A stretch of 64,000 bases of DNA from assembly GCF_003675385.1 (NCBI RefSeq), contig NZ_RCWZ01000004.1, positions 1 to 64,000 of the forward strand. The letters are read 5' to 3'. Position numbers and translations under genes: made by a program. The DNA comes from Mucilaginibacter kameinonensis (GTDB lineage: Bacteria; Bacteroidota; Bacteroidia; Sphingobacteriales; Sphingobacteriaceae). Positions 24,954 through 33,893 of this stretch are shown here, one piece after another. Each line of letters begins with the position of its first letter. Within the stretch, counting starts at the first letter, position 1. The notes beneath the pieces are model-generated. The model did not search any database. It was given only the letters and a program-made list of their open reading frames with translations, and had not been told where the DNA came from.

Positions 24954-27175
24954 TATTCGCCTAAAATACCGTGAAGAATATTTGCGTGAACCATTTTCAG
25001 GTCGGTAACATGACCAAAGGCTTCTTCATCAACTGTTAAAGCACCATTGGTAACAGTACCCAACAGCGTAAACTCTACTTCGCTGGTTGCCATTACCTCA
25101 ATAAAACGCTCCTGCTCTTCGGGAGCAACACTTACTACTACCCTGCCTTGTGCTTCGCCGAACAGGAAAGCATCTCTACGGATGCTATCGTCAGAAGCGA
25201 TCTCGAAACCAAGGCCGTTAGGCATTGACGACTCTAACAGGGCAATATATAAACCGCCGTCAGCAACGTCATGGGCCGATTCAACCACTCTGTGACTAAT
25301 CAGTTCTTTAACGGTTTGCTGCATATCGTATTCTTTATCGATATCGAAATACGGAGCCGGTGCCTTAATTATTTTATGCCATGAAGCAAGATATTGTGAT
25401 GACGCGATATCATTAACCGATTCACCGATCAGATAGATCAGGTCGCCCGGTTGTTTAAAATCAGCAGTCATGATGTTATCTACATTGTCCATCACACCCA
25501 GCATACCAATAGTTGGCGTAGGGAATACCGAACCACCATCAGCAGACTGATTGTAGAAACTTACATTACCACCGGTAACAGGAGTTTCAAACTTGCGGCA
25601 GGCATCGCCCATACCTTTAATAGCGCTTACAAACTGCCAGTAAACTTCAGGAATGTAAGGATTGCCAAAGTTTAAGCAGTTGGTAATGGCCACAGGCTCG
25701 CCACCGGCACAGGTAATGTTACGTGCAGCTTCGGCAACAGCAATGGCGGTACCTTTATAAGGATCGGCGTATACGTAGCGCGAGTTACAGTCGGTAGTTA
25801 AAACGATGGCTTTGTCGGTGTCTTTAACGGCAACAACGGCTGCATCGCATGAGCGGTTGGCGGTCATGGTTTGTACACCTACCATGCTATCGTACTGGTC
25901 GGTTACCCAACGTTTTGATGCAATATTAGGATGACCAACCAAATGCTCGGCAACCTCTACCAGATTTGCAGGCTCGGCAACATCATCTATATTAAATTTC
26001 TGGTTTTCGGCAAAGTAAGCAGGCTCGCGGTATTCGCGTTGGTAAACCGGGGCACCGCCGCCTAACACCAGGTCATCGGCAGGTACATCGGCAACCTTTT
26101 CGCCATGCATAAAGTACTCTAAACGCTGGGTATCGGTAACCTCACCAATAATGGCGCAGTTCAGGTCCCATTTATCAAAAATATCTTCAACTTCTTTCTC
26201 GCGACCTTTATGAACCACGATCAACATCCGCTCCTGTGATTCAGAAAGCAGGATTTCGTAAGGTTTCATGTTATCCTGGCGCGTTGGTACTTTATCCAGA
26301 TCGATACGCATACCGTGCTCACCTTTGGCGCTCATTTCTGAGTTTGAGCAGATGATACCGGCAGCGCCCATATCCTGCATACCAACAACGGCACCGGTTT
26401 TAATAACCTCAAGGGTAGCTTCCAGTAACAGTTTTTCCTGGAAAGGGTCACCCACCTGTACAGCAGGAAGGTCGTTCACCGAATCTTCGGTAATATCTTT
26501 AGAAGCAAAGGCGGCACCGTGGATACCATCTTTACCTGTGGCCGAACCAACTATATAAACCGGGTTGCCTACACCGTATGATGTAGCAGAAACGGTTTCG
26601 CCAGCCTTAACAATACCGGCCGACATAGCGTTAACCAGCGGGTTAACATTATAGCAATCGTCAAAAAACAATTCGCCGCCAACGGTTGGAATCCCGAAAG
26701 CGTTGCCATAGTGGCTGATGCCTTTAACTACACCTTTAACTAACCATTTGGTTTTGTCGAGGCTTAAGTCACCAAAACGCAGGGAGTTAAGCTGCGCGAT
26801 AGGCCTTGCGCCCATGGTAAAAATATCGCGGTTGATACCGCCCACGCCTGTAGCAGCACCCTGATATGGTTCAAGGGCCGAAGGGTGATTGTGCGATTCG
26901 ATTTTGAAGGCACAGCCAATGCCATCGCCAAGGTCAACAAGACCGGCATTTTCTTCACCAGCTTTAGCCAACATCCGCGGACTATCCTTAGGCAAAGTTT
27001 TAAGCCATGTAATTGAATTTTTGTATGAGCAGTGTTCGCTCCACATTACCGAAAAAATAGAAAGTTCGGTAAAATTGGGCACACGTCCTAATATTTCATT
27101 TATGCGTTCAAATTCTTCGGGTAAAAGGCCCAGATCTTTAGCGGTTTCAACGGTAGTTAATTCCTGGTGCTCCAA
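24953..27175 (-). CDS. purL: phosphoribosylformylglycinamidine synthase, small PurL type
   Basis: 740 residues, the small form that needs separate PurQ and PurS partners. It uses ATP and glutamine-derived ammonia to turn FGAR into FGAM in de novo purine synthesis. Motifs: VMWSEHCSYKNS (about 43-54), ESHNHPSALEPYQGAATGVGG (about 92-112), and two AIRS-type halves. The start is TTG (27173-27175), supported by the family N-terminus MEHQELTTVE. A -7 box TACTTTTG lies 30 bases upstream (27205-27212, minus strand). purM is elsewhere (50693). Confidence 0.95.
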   Translation of the reverse strand: MEHQELTTVETAKDLGLLPEEFERINEILGRVPNFTELSIFSVMWSEHCSYKNSITWLKTLPKDSPRMLAKAGEENAGLVDLGDGIGCAFKIESHNHPSALEPYQGAATGVGGINRDIFTMGARPIAQLNSLRFGDLSLDKTKWLVKGVVKGISHYGNAFGIPTVGGELFFDDCYNVNPLVNAMSAGIVKAGETVSATSYGVGNPVYIVGSATGKDGIHGAAFASKDITEDSVNDLPAVQVGDPFQEKLLLEATLEVIKTGAVVGMQDMGAAGIICSNSEMSAKGEHGMRIDLDKVPTRQDNMKPYEILLSESQERMLIVVHKGREKEVEDIFDKWDLNCAIIGEVTDTQRLEYFMHGEKVADVPADDLVLGGGAPVYQREYREPAYFAENQKFNIDDVAEPANLVEVAEHLVGHPNIASKRWVTDQYDSMVGVQTMTANRSCDAAVVAVKDTDKAIVLTTDCNSRYVYADPYKGTAIAVAEAARNITCAGGEPVAITNCLNFGNPYIPEVYWQFVSAIKGMGDACRKFETPVTGGNVSFYNQSADGGSVFPTPTIGMLGVMDNVDNIMTADFKQPGDLIYLIGESVNDIASSQYLASWHKIIKAPAPYFDIDKEYDMQQTVKELISHRVVESAHDVADGGLYIALLESSMPNGLGFEIASDDSIRRDAFLFGEAQGRVVVSVAPEEQERFIEVMATSEVEFTLLGTVTNGALTVDEEAFGHVTDLKMVHANILHGILGE

Positions 27176-27239
27176 TGTAATATTGCTTTATTTGAAAGGA
27201 TGCGCAAAAGTATGAAAAAAAGAGGGGAAGGTGAAAGGG

Positions 27240-27786
27240 TGTTTAAGGTTTAGGTTAAAGGAGAAAGCTGAAAGGCAAAAGGTTTGGGAAACGGTTGGCT
27301 CAAACTAAACTTACGAAGCTTTCGAAACTTCGTAAGTTTTTTGGGATAAGTTAACGGCAAATACATTTAAACAGGGTTAACGCGGGTTAACACTTTTCAA
27401 AAATATTAACCACAAATCATTATAAATCAATTACTTAATTTTTAAAGGAGTTACACTAAACTACTTTTTGAAATCAGCACCACAATCTCAAAAGACACTG
27501 ACAGAATAGTGACACCGTTATTAAGGCTTAAAATACAGGTTCACCTCACTGTTTTCATTTTTTACTGGCGAGAGTATAAGGGTAAGGTTGAGATGTGGGG
27601 TACTCGTGACTTTTCTAAAGTAATGCCTTATTCATGTTGTTCCGTAAATGCCATTTTGTTATAAATATTGTCCCTCCAAGACTACAGATATACACACCTT
27701 TTCCAACTATATATACTTGCTCCAAACAAGGATTGCTTTTAATAGTGGGTAGTATATTAACTACCCACTATTGATAGATTGATAAT
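27240..27786. other. AT-rich spacer with hairpin and half of a direct repeat
   Basis: A strong hairpin AACTTACGAAG/CTTCGTAAGTT at 27308-27338 is followed by T-run on the plus strand. ACTGGCGAGA at 27564-27573 recurs at 29316-29325 on the other side of the orphan gene. No gene is seen. Confidence 0.5.
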
Positions 27787-28689
27787 TTAATAAATGCCAC
27801 TGAAGTCTACAGCAGGATAGTGTTCCTTTGCATAATCTAAAAAATCTTCAAGCGATCCTTTATATTTTATTACAAAATCGATTAAATCCCCCTTTAACTT
27901 ACGATAAGCTTTATATATCCGTTTAATAATCGCGATGCGGGTTCCGTCACTTAAAGTTTTAACGAAGTTTCCATTTTGAGTGGTTGTAATGTTTCCATTC
28001 AAAATATCCTTAGCAATGCAATTGTGCGCTACGAAATAATTATAGTGATTTACGTAGCTTCTTGTAGAAGATATTATTTTTTGCGGCAATAGAATGATGG
28101 GTTTGCCCATATAGCTTGGCAAGTTAAACTCTTGCAGTTCCCAAATCTTTGTTGTCGCATTGAAATAATCTCTTTGATACGCCGCCGTCGCAATACCATG
28201 CTTTAAACATTGCCGATATGTAAAATCTGCGAAAATATTTCTGCAAACATTTGCTATTGTGTCGGACATTATGTCCTGACCAATTCCGGTCACCAACAGA
28301 AGTACATTGTGAGCTTCATTAGTTAGACTAACCCCTCCACGCGCAAATCTATTGTTTCTTAACGCGTCAAAAATTGTCTCTGCTCTTGTATCTGATATTG
28401 CAGCTCCTTTGTTAGAAGCTGAATACCCCAGATGATATTCATTAGGCTCATGCAGCTTATCAAGATACTCTAAACCGTGCATTCTATCGTTGGTAACAAT
28501 AAAATCTCTGTTAAGTCTTTCAAAAAAGGACTTTAATTGAATATAAATATCATTAAAAGTTTTGTGCCCTCTATTGTTAGCTATCAAAAACGGATCAATA
28601 AACAACTCAATATCAGAATCAAGTGGTATGTTTAAAAACTCAACCGGCTCACTGTCCGGTATTCCAAATTGCTTTTTAAAAGTGTTCAT
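27787..28689 (-). CDS. orphan protein of unknown function in AT-rich island
   Basis: 300 residues, soluble. The N-terminal part has DSDIELFIDPFLIANNRGHK; the middle (about 115-175) has NEAHNVLLLVTGIGQDIMSD and a helix with RQCLKHGI; then YMGKPIILLPQKII. The order suggests a conserved globular enzyme-like protein, but I recognise no family. It stands alone between long AT-rich non-coding stretches, with divergent small ORF at 28718, in an otherwise housekeeping region, which is the pattern of a horizontally acquired, possibly defence-related, cargo gene. That role is speculation. Confidence 0.7.
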   Translation of the reverse strand: MNTFKKQFGIPDSEPVEFLNIPLDSDIELFIDPFLIANNRGHKTFNDIYIQLKSFFERLNRDFIVTNDRMHGLEYLDKLHEPNEYHLGYSASNKGAAISDTRAETIFDALRNNRFARGGVSLTNEAHNVLLLVTGIGQDIMSDTIANVCRNIFADFTYRQCLKHGIATAAYQRDYFNATTKIWELQEFNLPSYMGKPIILLPQKIISSTRSYVNHYNYFVAHNCIAKDILNGNITTTQNGNFVKTLSDGTRIAIIKRIYKAYRKLKGDLIDFVIKYKGSLEDFLDYAKEHYPAVDFSGIY

Positions 28690-28717
28690 ATAAAAATGCC
28701 TACATCTCTATCAAGAG

Positions 28718-28867
28718 ATGGATAAATACCTTATTAACTTAGATGCTCACGGTATTCTTCCCGACAATTTTTCATTCAACTTAAGCAATCAACTTATCAA
28801 CACTTGTGGAAACAACAAAAAGCTCTATTTTAAATTCATATTGCTTATTTCGTGCAGGAAAGCGTAA
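28718..28867 (+). CDS. possible 49-residue ORF divergent from the orphan gene
   Basis: ATG at 28718 preceded by AGAG; MDKYLINLDAHGILPDNFSF followed by a Lys/Leu-rich end ILLISCRKA. A terminator hairpin on the same strand follows at 28952-28998. It could be a small antitoxin-like or regulatory protein, or the N-terminus of a truncated gene. Weakly supported. Confidence 0.3.
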   Translation: MDKYLINLDAHGILPDNFSFNLSNQLINTCGNNKKLYFKFILLISCRKA

Positions 28868-29519
28868 TTTGCTAACAAAGATCTCCTAATCTTTAACTTC
28901 AGTCTTACCAAGTTATTGTAAACTTGGCTTAAGGTTGCAAGCCTCATTTAAATGAAGTCTGTTTAGTGCGCTAACACAATTCAGACTTCATGTTTTTTGC
29001 TATATTATTTTAGTATAAATTTAGCTATATATCAAACACTTAGATATCGCTATTTTTCCACACCCAAAAACAAAATCACATAATACATTGATAATCAAAA
29101 AAATAGCAGTGTTGATAAATATTTATACTTATATAATACATGTAACTAATTATCATTTAATAAATTATTATAACCTACAGGAAAAGTTAACTTTCTCTTA
29201 GGTTACAATATTTACAATTCGTTAACATTCTTTTCCGCTGCCGTACACCTGTCATGCGTATTTCGTATGTCAACCTGTTACACTTGTCATATTAACCCCT
29301 TGTTTACAAATTTTCACTGGCGAGATGTGTATTATTGGCAAAAGAGGGTAGTCTATTCGGGACTTTATAGCGCAATTGACAATTGCCATTCCCCCAACAA
29401 TTCCCTAATTTTATTCAACCAATTATCAAATCGAACGTAACCTACAACGCACCCACTCTTCCTATGCCAGGTGCGGACGGATAGCGAATACGTCGATAAA
29501 GTGATGAAGGATTACCCCC
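28868..29519. other. AT-rich spacer with plus-strand terminator
   Basis: Apart from the terminator and the ACTGGCGAGA repeat (29316-29325), no gene or RNA is recognised. Confidence 0.5.
28952..28998 (+). terminator. intrinsic terminator in the island
   Basis: Perfect 10-bp stem ATGAAGTCTG (28952-28961) / CAGACTTCAT (28982-28991), loop of 20, then GTTTTTTG. It would end a plus-strand transcript starting near 28700, where only a 49-codon ORF is found. Confidence 0.6.
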
Positions 29520-30023
29520 ATGTCAATATTTATAAAAACCATATCGACAGCGTTGCTTATCATAAGCACAGGGAACGCTTTTACCCAAACCCGCAGCCAA
29601 TCTTCATCAAACACAAATTCAAAACTGGTTGTGATTTACCGGTATGATCCGGACCGCAAAAAAGATCATAAGGTTAAAGCGATAGCGCTTTTGGCGGCAA
29701 AGTGTTATTACTTTAAAAAACTACCGCATACTCAAATAGGCAAACCCTTACCGGCCGAAAACGGCAAATACATATCTGATGTTACTATAACCAAATTCAT
29801 GAGCAATTTAACTGCAAAAAACTTCGAAAACATCAACAAAAAGGAGTGTAATTGCGGCGGCATCAGGGATGATACATTTATTGTAGAGATAAGTCCCGAC
29901 GGGCAACCCGGCAGCAAAAAAAAGATTTTTTATGTTCCCAAAGTTGCAAACTGCCCGGCCAATTCGCCATGCGCGGTTATTGATGCCATTACCGGTATTT
30001 TTTTAAAACTGAAGCAAAAATAA
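29520..30023 (+). CDS. secreted protein, unknown
   Basis: 167 residues with a signal peptide (about 1-22, TALLIISTGNAFTQ). The mature protein is basic with four Cys: KKECNCGG (about 107-114) and ANCPANSPC (about 141-149), probably two disulfides. No family recognised. It converges with the glycosyltransferase gene at 30042. Confidence 0.5.
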   Translation: MSIFIKTISTALLIISTGNAFTQTRSQSSSNTNSKLVVIYRYDPDRKKDHKVKAIALLAAKCYYFKKLPHTQIGKPLPAENGKYISDVTITKFMSNLTAKNFENINKKECNCGGIRDDTFIVEISPDGQPGSKKKIFYVPKVANCPANSPCAVIDAITGIFLKLKQK

Positions 30024-30041
30024 ACAACATCTTAACCATTA

Positions 30042-31535
30042 TTATTTTCGGTTTAGCCGGTAGATGTTATAATTATAAATAGTTGTATCAAGAAAATAAT
30101 GCTGCTGAACAAGCTTTGCTACAAACTGGCGTTGATCGGCGTCGACAAGCTGTTGGTATTCGGCAAACATGGGGACAAGGATAAGTTCTGGTTTATTCTT
30201 ATTTAAATCCTCGTAGAAGCGTTTTTTTGCCAGCGGCGTCCGGTTGATTGAAAAATACACAGACGGAGACAACCGTTCAGAATAACATTGTATTTGAGTT
30301 CCATAGCTGTGAACCAATACAAGGTCTGAGGCCTTTGTGTGTTGTTTAATCCAGCTTGCAAGCAGCTTACGATCGCCCTCGCTTGGGTTAATATAAGGCT
30401 CCTGACCGTAAACCGGCTGAACTGTTTCCTGGCCGGCAAGGATCCGGATATTTTGTATTGGTTCCGACAAGGATGGAAAAAGAATCACAAACAATAGTAT
30501 AACAACTAAATAGAGCCTGATACCATATCGCTGCGATAATTGCGACATAGCGATAGCATTGCTGAGGGCTAAAGCGGGCAATACATCTTTTAAATGCACA
30601 ACATCAAATATGCCAACCAGGCTAACCGCCGTGAACGACAAGGCACACCACCAGATCAGCAAATCGGCCTTGCGTTTTAGAAAAACATAGGCTATCAACA
30701 ATGGATATAAAATAGCTATGGGCGAGTAAACAAATTTTTCCAGAAAGTTCTCCAGTTTATAGGCCAATGTATGTGCCGTAGCACTGCCTGCACCAAAATT
30801 GTCGGAGAAGCCATATGTCCAAAACTCACTTATTTTAATACCTGTAAACAGGCAAAAAATCAATAGCATAATTACAGCGGTTATTACACCGGCAATCAAT
30901 CCCAATTGATGACCAACTGAACGTTTTTGCTGCAGCCCGGCCAAAAGAATAGCCAGTATACCGAAAGCTGCTGTTATCCGAAAATCGAGCGCGATGCCGG
31001 CCCAAAGCCCGGTAATAAACCAACCTTTAAAGTCAGTAGCCGACAAGCTGCGATACACGGCGATGATCAGAAACATCACTTCAAACGTTTCTGTAAAATC
31101 GACATATTTACCGCCCGTAGCATGCCATAACAACGAAAGGCCATAAATAGGGATAGACAGGACACCGGCAAACCGCCCGGAAACTGCATCGGCAATTTTA
31201 AATACAAAATACAAGCCGGTCATTTCGCAAAAGGTACCAATAAGCCTGGGCAACCAATAATTGGGCCCAAACAGCAAATCGGAGCAGCCGTAAACCAGGA
31301 AAATCAATGGTGATTTATTATCGATCCCTCCTGTGTAAGGAACCATGCCATGACGCAGCCAATTCCTGCCGATATAATGCCAGATTGATTCATCGAAGGA
31401 CAACACAAAACCGTTGCTCAGCAGTGTAATGCATAATTGCAACACGCATATAACCCCGATAATAAATAATGGCTGTTGCAGGAACGCAAAAACTCCATCC
31501 CAAGAATTGGACGACATATTTTTTGCATTCTTCAT
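30042..31535 (-). CDS. GT39/ArnT-like membrane glycosyltransferase
   Basis: 497 residues with about 11 membrane segments up to residue 385 and a periplasmic C-terminal domain of about 100. The first loop has FDESIWHYIGRNWLRHGMVPYTGG with the Asp-Glu pair typical of GT39/PMT-type enzymes, then NKSPLIFLVY. Such enzymes use polyprenyl-phosphate sugars in the periplasm. The acceptor is unknown. It could be the DUF2029-like branch; the fold assignment is firmer than the substrate. Confidence 0.75.
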   Translation of the reverse strand: MKNAKNMSSNSWDGVFAFLQQPLFIIGVICVLQLCITLLSNGFVLSFDESIWHYIGRNWLRHGMVPYTGGIDNKSPLIFLVYGCSDLLFGPNYWLPRLIGTFCEMTGLYFVFKIADAVSGRFAGVLSIPIYGLSLLWHATGGKYVDFTETFEVMFLIIAVYRSLSATDFKGWFITGLWAGIALDFRITAAFGILAILLAGLQQKRSVGHQLGLIAGVITAVIMLLIFCLFTGIKISEFWTYGFSDNFGAGSATAHTLAYKLENFLEKFVYSPIAILYPLLIAYVFLKRKADLLIWWCALSFTAVSLVGIFDVVHLKDVLPALALSNAIAMSQLSQRYGIRLYLVVILLFVILFPSLSEPIQNIRILAGQETVQPVYGQEPYINPSEGDRKLLASWIKQHTKASDLVLVHSYGTQIQCYSERLSPSVYFSINRTPLAKKRFYEDLNKNKPELILVPMFAEYQQLVDADQRQFVAKLVQQHYFLDTTIYNYNIYRLNRK

Positions 31536-31691
31536 CTGCAGAAATATAAGGTTGGGTCTTTCAATTGAAATTCAGGTTACCCTGCAAAGTACTACATTTC
31601 GATAAAACTTAAATGTTGCCTGCCCAATATATTTTTAGCGTTTGCGTTGATAGTGAGAGAATAAATACACAGCTATTACTCTTAAAAACAA

Positions 31692-31714
31692 AAACCGGGG
31701 CTTCGCCCCGGTTT
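31692..31714 (-). terminator. terminator of the SnoaL-like gene
   Basis: Stem AAACCGGGGC/GCCCCGGTTT with TTC loop; TTTTTGTTTTT follows on the minus strand. A related hairpin plus the same TCTCCCATTAAC tail occurs at 32320-32352 after the serine hydrolase gene. Confidence 0.8.
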
Positions 31715-31765
31715 CTCCCATTAACCAATCATCCCCGCTTGTGGCCCACTTTTAAGAACGGGACT

Positions 31766-32248
31766 CTATTTTACCCCCTTCTCTAACTTAGCATTTTGCC
31801 CGGCAAGTATCTTCCAAACCCCGTCGCGTTTTATCAGTACAATAGTTCTCCGAAACTCAAATGTTTCACCAGGATACCTTTCATCACCATCTAAGCCCGT
31901 TCGTACATGTGAAATAGCAATATCGGGATACGGATAGCTAATATCTTCAACCGCACGGGTATAGTAATGTGTGAGTTTAAAATAGGTGGTATGCACTTGC
32001 CGATAATGAAATTGAATATCATCCCTCCCCTTATAATATGCGCCAAACCAGTTTACCCAGCTGGCATCAACGGTATAATTATCGGCCAGGCCTTTAGGAT
32101 CGTGCCGGTTCCAGGCGTCTTCATAATTTTTGATGAGTTGCTTTATTGCCCCGTTTTCTTTTGCAGTATCTATTTGCTGGCTATAGGCCTTAAAGCTAAA
32201 CAGCCAGCATAGGCCAACCACTATGAATTTGTATCCATTGATTTTCAT
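31766..32248 (-). CDS. secreted SnoaL/DUF4440-type NTF2-fold protein
   Basis: 160 residues with a signal peptide (1-23, LFSFKAYSQ). The NTF2-like core starts at IKQLIKNYEDAWNRHDPKGL and has VDASWVNWFG and YYKGRDDI, typical of SgcJ/EcaC and DUF4440 proteins, which bind small ligands or work as accessory enzymes. No catalytic role can be assigned. It is on the same strand and 110 bp downstream of a beta-lactamase-like gene. Confidence 0.75.
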   Translation of the reverse strand: MKINGYKFIVVGLCWLFSFKAYSQQIDTAKENGAIKQLIKNYEDAWNRHDPKGLADNYTVDASWVNWFGAYYKGRDDIQFHYRQVHTTYFKLTHYYTRAVEDISYPYPDIAISHVRTGLDGDERYPGETFEFRRTIVLIKRDGVWKILAGQNAKLEKGVK

Positions 32249-32319
32249 ATAAAAGCTCCGTTATGAATTAAAAAAAGATAAACATGCCCAGCTAATCACC
32301 TTAAACCCCGATCAAACAA

Positions 32320-32342
32320 AAAACCGGGGTCTCCCCCGGCTT
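32320..32342 (-). terminator. terminator of the serine hydrolase gene
   Basis: Stem CCGGGG/CCCCGG with TCT loop, followed on the minus strand by TTTTTTGTTTG. Confidence 0.65.
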
Positions 32343-32360
32343 CTCCCATTAACTAATTAA

Positions 32361-33671
32361 CTATTTAAGAAACAAATCCTCCGTAGCCCAGGTTGGGTTT
32401 TTAGCGAAAGCTTTCCAGAAGATCTGATCCAGATTAGAATCAAAATTGGCTACGAAACTGCGCGTATTGGTCAGGAACACAAAATTAAATCCATTGTCAA
32501 GGCGTGCCTGTTCTGTAGCCGTACCCGGCAAACTCCCCTGGTGAAAATAATTATTGCCGGCAATAGCCCAGCCGCATCCATAAGCTGCATTAGCTGTTGA
32601 TCCGGTATACATGGTGTTCAACGAAGCAGATGTAAGAATATCAGGCCGTACCGGGAATTTATCAATATAAACCAGGAACCGGGCCAGATCTGCAGCGGTA
32701 GCCACCCAGCCTCCATGCGCGTCCATGCGTGTAATATTATAGGCATAAGGGTTTTCGCCCGATTGGCCGTAATAGGTAACTTCTTTTGTTTGCTTATCGG
32801 CCAGGGTGTTACCACCAATGGTCATGTCTGTAATTCCGATAGGCGTTAAAACCAATGTTTTCACAGCTTCGGCGTAGGTTTGCCCGGTAATTTTTTCTAT
32901 TACGCGCCCCAATATGCAGTAGCCAAAATTGGAGTAATCATAGTTAGAGCCCGGTACATGGTCAAGCGGACGGTTATCTAAGGTCCATGTGATGAGTTCG
33001 GAGGTTGTCATGGTTGGGTTACTGAACATCGGGTCGTTCACCGAATTGCCCCAGCCGCCGGAGGTATGGTGCAGTAGCTCATCAACCGTAATATCGGTAA
33101 TGTGCAAACCATAAGCTTTGGTACCATAAGTTTTACCTAAAATAGCGCCATCGCCAAATACTTTGTCCGACAGTTTTATCTTACCCTGGTCAAGCAATTT
33201 CATAATGGCCACAGCCGTAAACTGTTTTGAACAGCTGGCTAAACGGTACCGGTCGCTGATGACGGCTTTTGTCCCTTTTGATTTATCGCTTACGCCGTAA
33301 GCTTTCAGATAAACCAGTTTTTCGCCTTTGGTAATTGCTACAGACACCGCAGGGACATTATAAGTGGTCATAAAGGTGTTCACCTCATCATCTAAAGCGG
33401 CAACAGCAACTTTGCTTGGCGTTAAGGTATCTATCACGGTTCCGCCGCCACCTGTACCAGTACCCGTTCCGGTGCCGGTACCTGTTCCAGTCCCCGTTCC
33501 CGTACCTGTGCCAGTATGGGTGGTATCCGTTCCGGTGGTAGTTTTAGTTACAGCGGGCGAGTCCTTTTTGCAGGCAGCAAAAAATAACAGACCGGCAATA
33601 GCAATTAGCCGGCTAATTTTAAACGCATTAAGTTTGGCGCCATAAATTCCGGGTTGATAAGTGTTTTTCAT
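32361..33671 (-). CDS. beta-lactamase-like serine hydrolase, lipoprotein
   Basis: 436 residues. Lipoprotein signal with lipobox LLFFAAC (Cys about 34). A long Thr-Gly linker follows (about 48-72, (TG)n), then a class C/DD-peptidase-like domain: SCSK nucleophile motif (about 148-151, Ser-x-x-Lys), YSN (about 244-246, Tyr-x-Asn) and HQGSLPG near the end in place of the Lys-Thr-Gly triad. It is likely a peptidase or esterase on the cell surface, not necessarily a beta-lactamase. It is divergent from a B3 metallo-beta-lactamase gene. Confidence 0.85.
   Translation of the reverse strand: MKNTYQPGIYGAKLNAFKISRLIAIAGLLFFAACKKDSPAVTKTTTGTDTTHTGTGTGTGTGTGTGTGTGTGTGGGGTVIDTLTPSKVAVAALDDEVNTFMTTYNVPAVSVAITKGEKLVYLKAYGVSDKSKGTKAVISDRYRLASCSKQFTAVAIMKLLDQGKIKLSDKVFGDGAILGKTYGTKAYGLHITDITVDELLHHTSGGWGNSVNDPMFSNPTMTTSELITWTLDNRPLDHVPGSNYDYSNFGYCILGRVIEKITGQTYAEAVKTLVLTPIGITDMTIGGNTLADKQTKEVTYYGQSGENPYAYNITRMDAHGGWVATAADLARFLVYIDKFPVRPDILTSASLNTMYTGSTANAAYGCGWAIAGNNYFHQGSLPGTATEQARLDNGFNFVFLTNTRSFVANFDSNLDQIFWKAFAKNPTWATEDLFLK
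33445..33530. repeat. degenerate GGTACC-type hexamer repeat encoding (TG)n
   Basis: About a dozen 6-bp units (CCNGTNCC/GGNACNGG) encode the Thr-Gly linker of the serine hydrolase. Third positions vary, so the tract is under protein-level constraint rather than fresh slippage. Confidence 0.85.
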
Positions 33672-33893
33672 AGGTTTTAATAGATATCAGGTTTAGAATT
33701 GAATATCAAATTAACAGCACCAAACGTTACCATCTCTGGCTATAACGCTGATGCTATTATCTTACAAAAAAAGGGCACCGGATAAAAAAACACTTACGCG
33801 TATGTTGCAAATACTTTCGATTTTGTTGCATTTTTATTGCGGCATACGTTATTGTACTTGTGTTTACAGATAAACAACCTTTAAAAATCTAAA

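Noticed and set aside
27487..27517. Possible third copy of the phage dyad (ACTGACAGAATAGTGACACC)
   Set aside because: Only about 16 of 21 bases match and the second half-site is a direct rather than inverted repeat.
33364..33645. ORF with long (PV)n
   Set aside because: It is the antisense reading of the Thr-Gly linker of the serine hydrolase.
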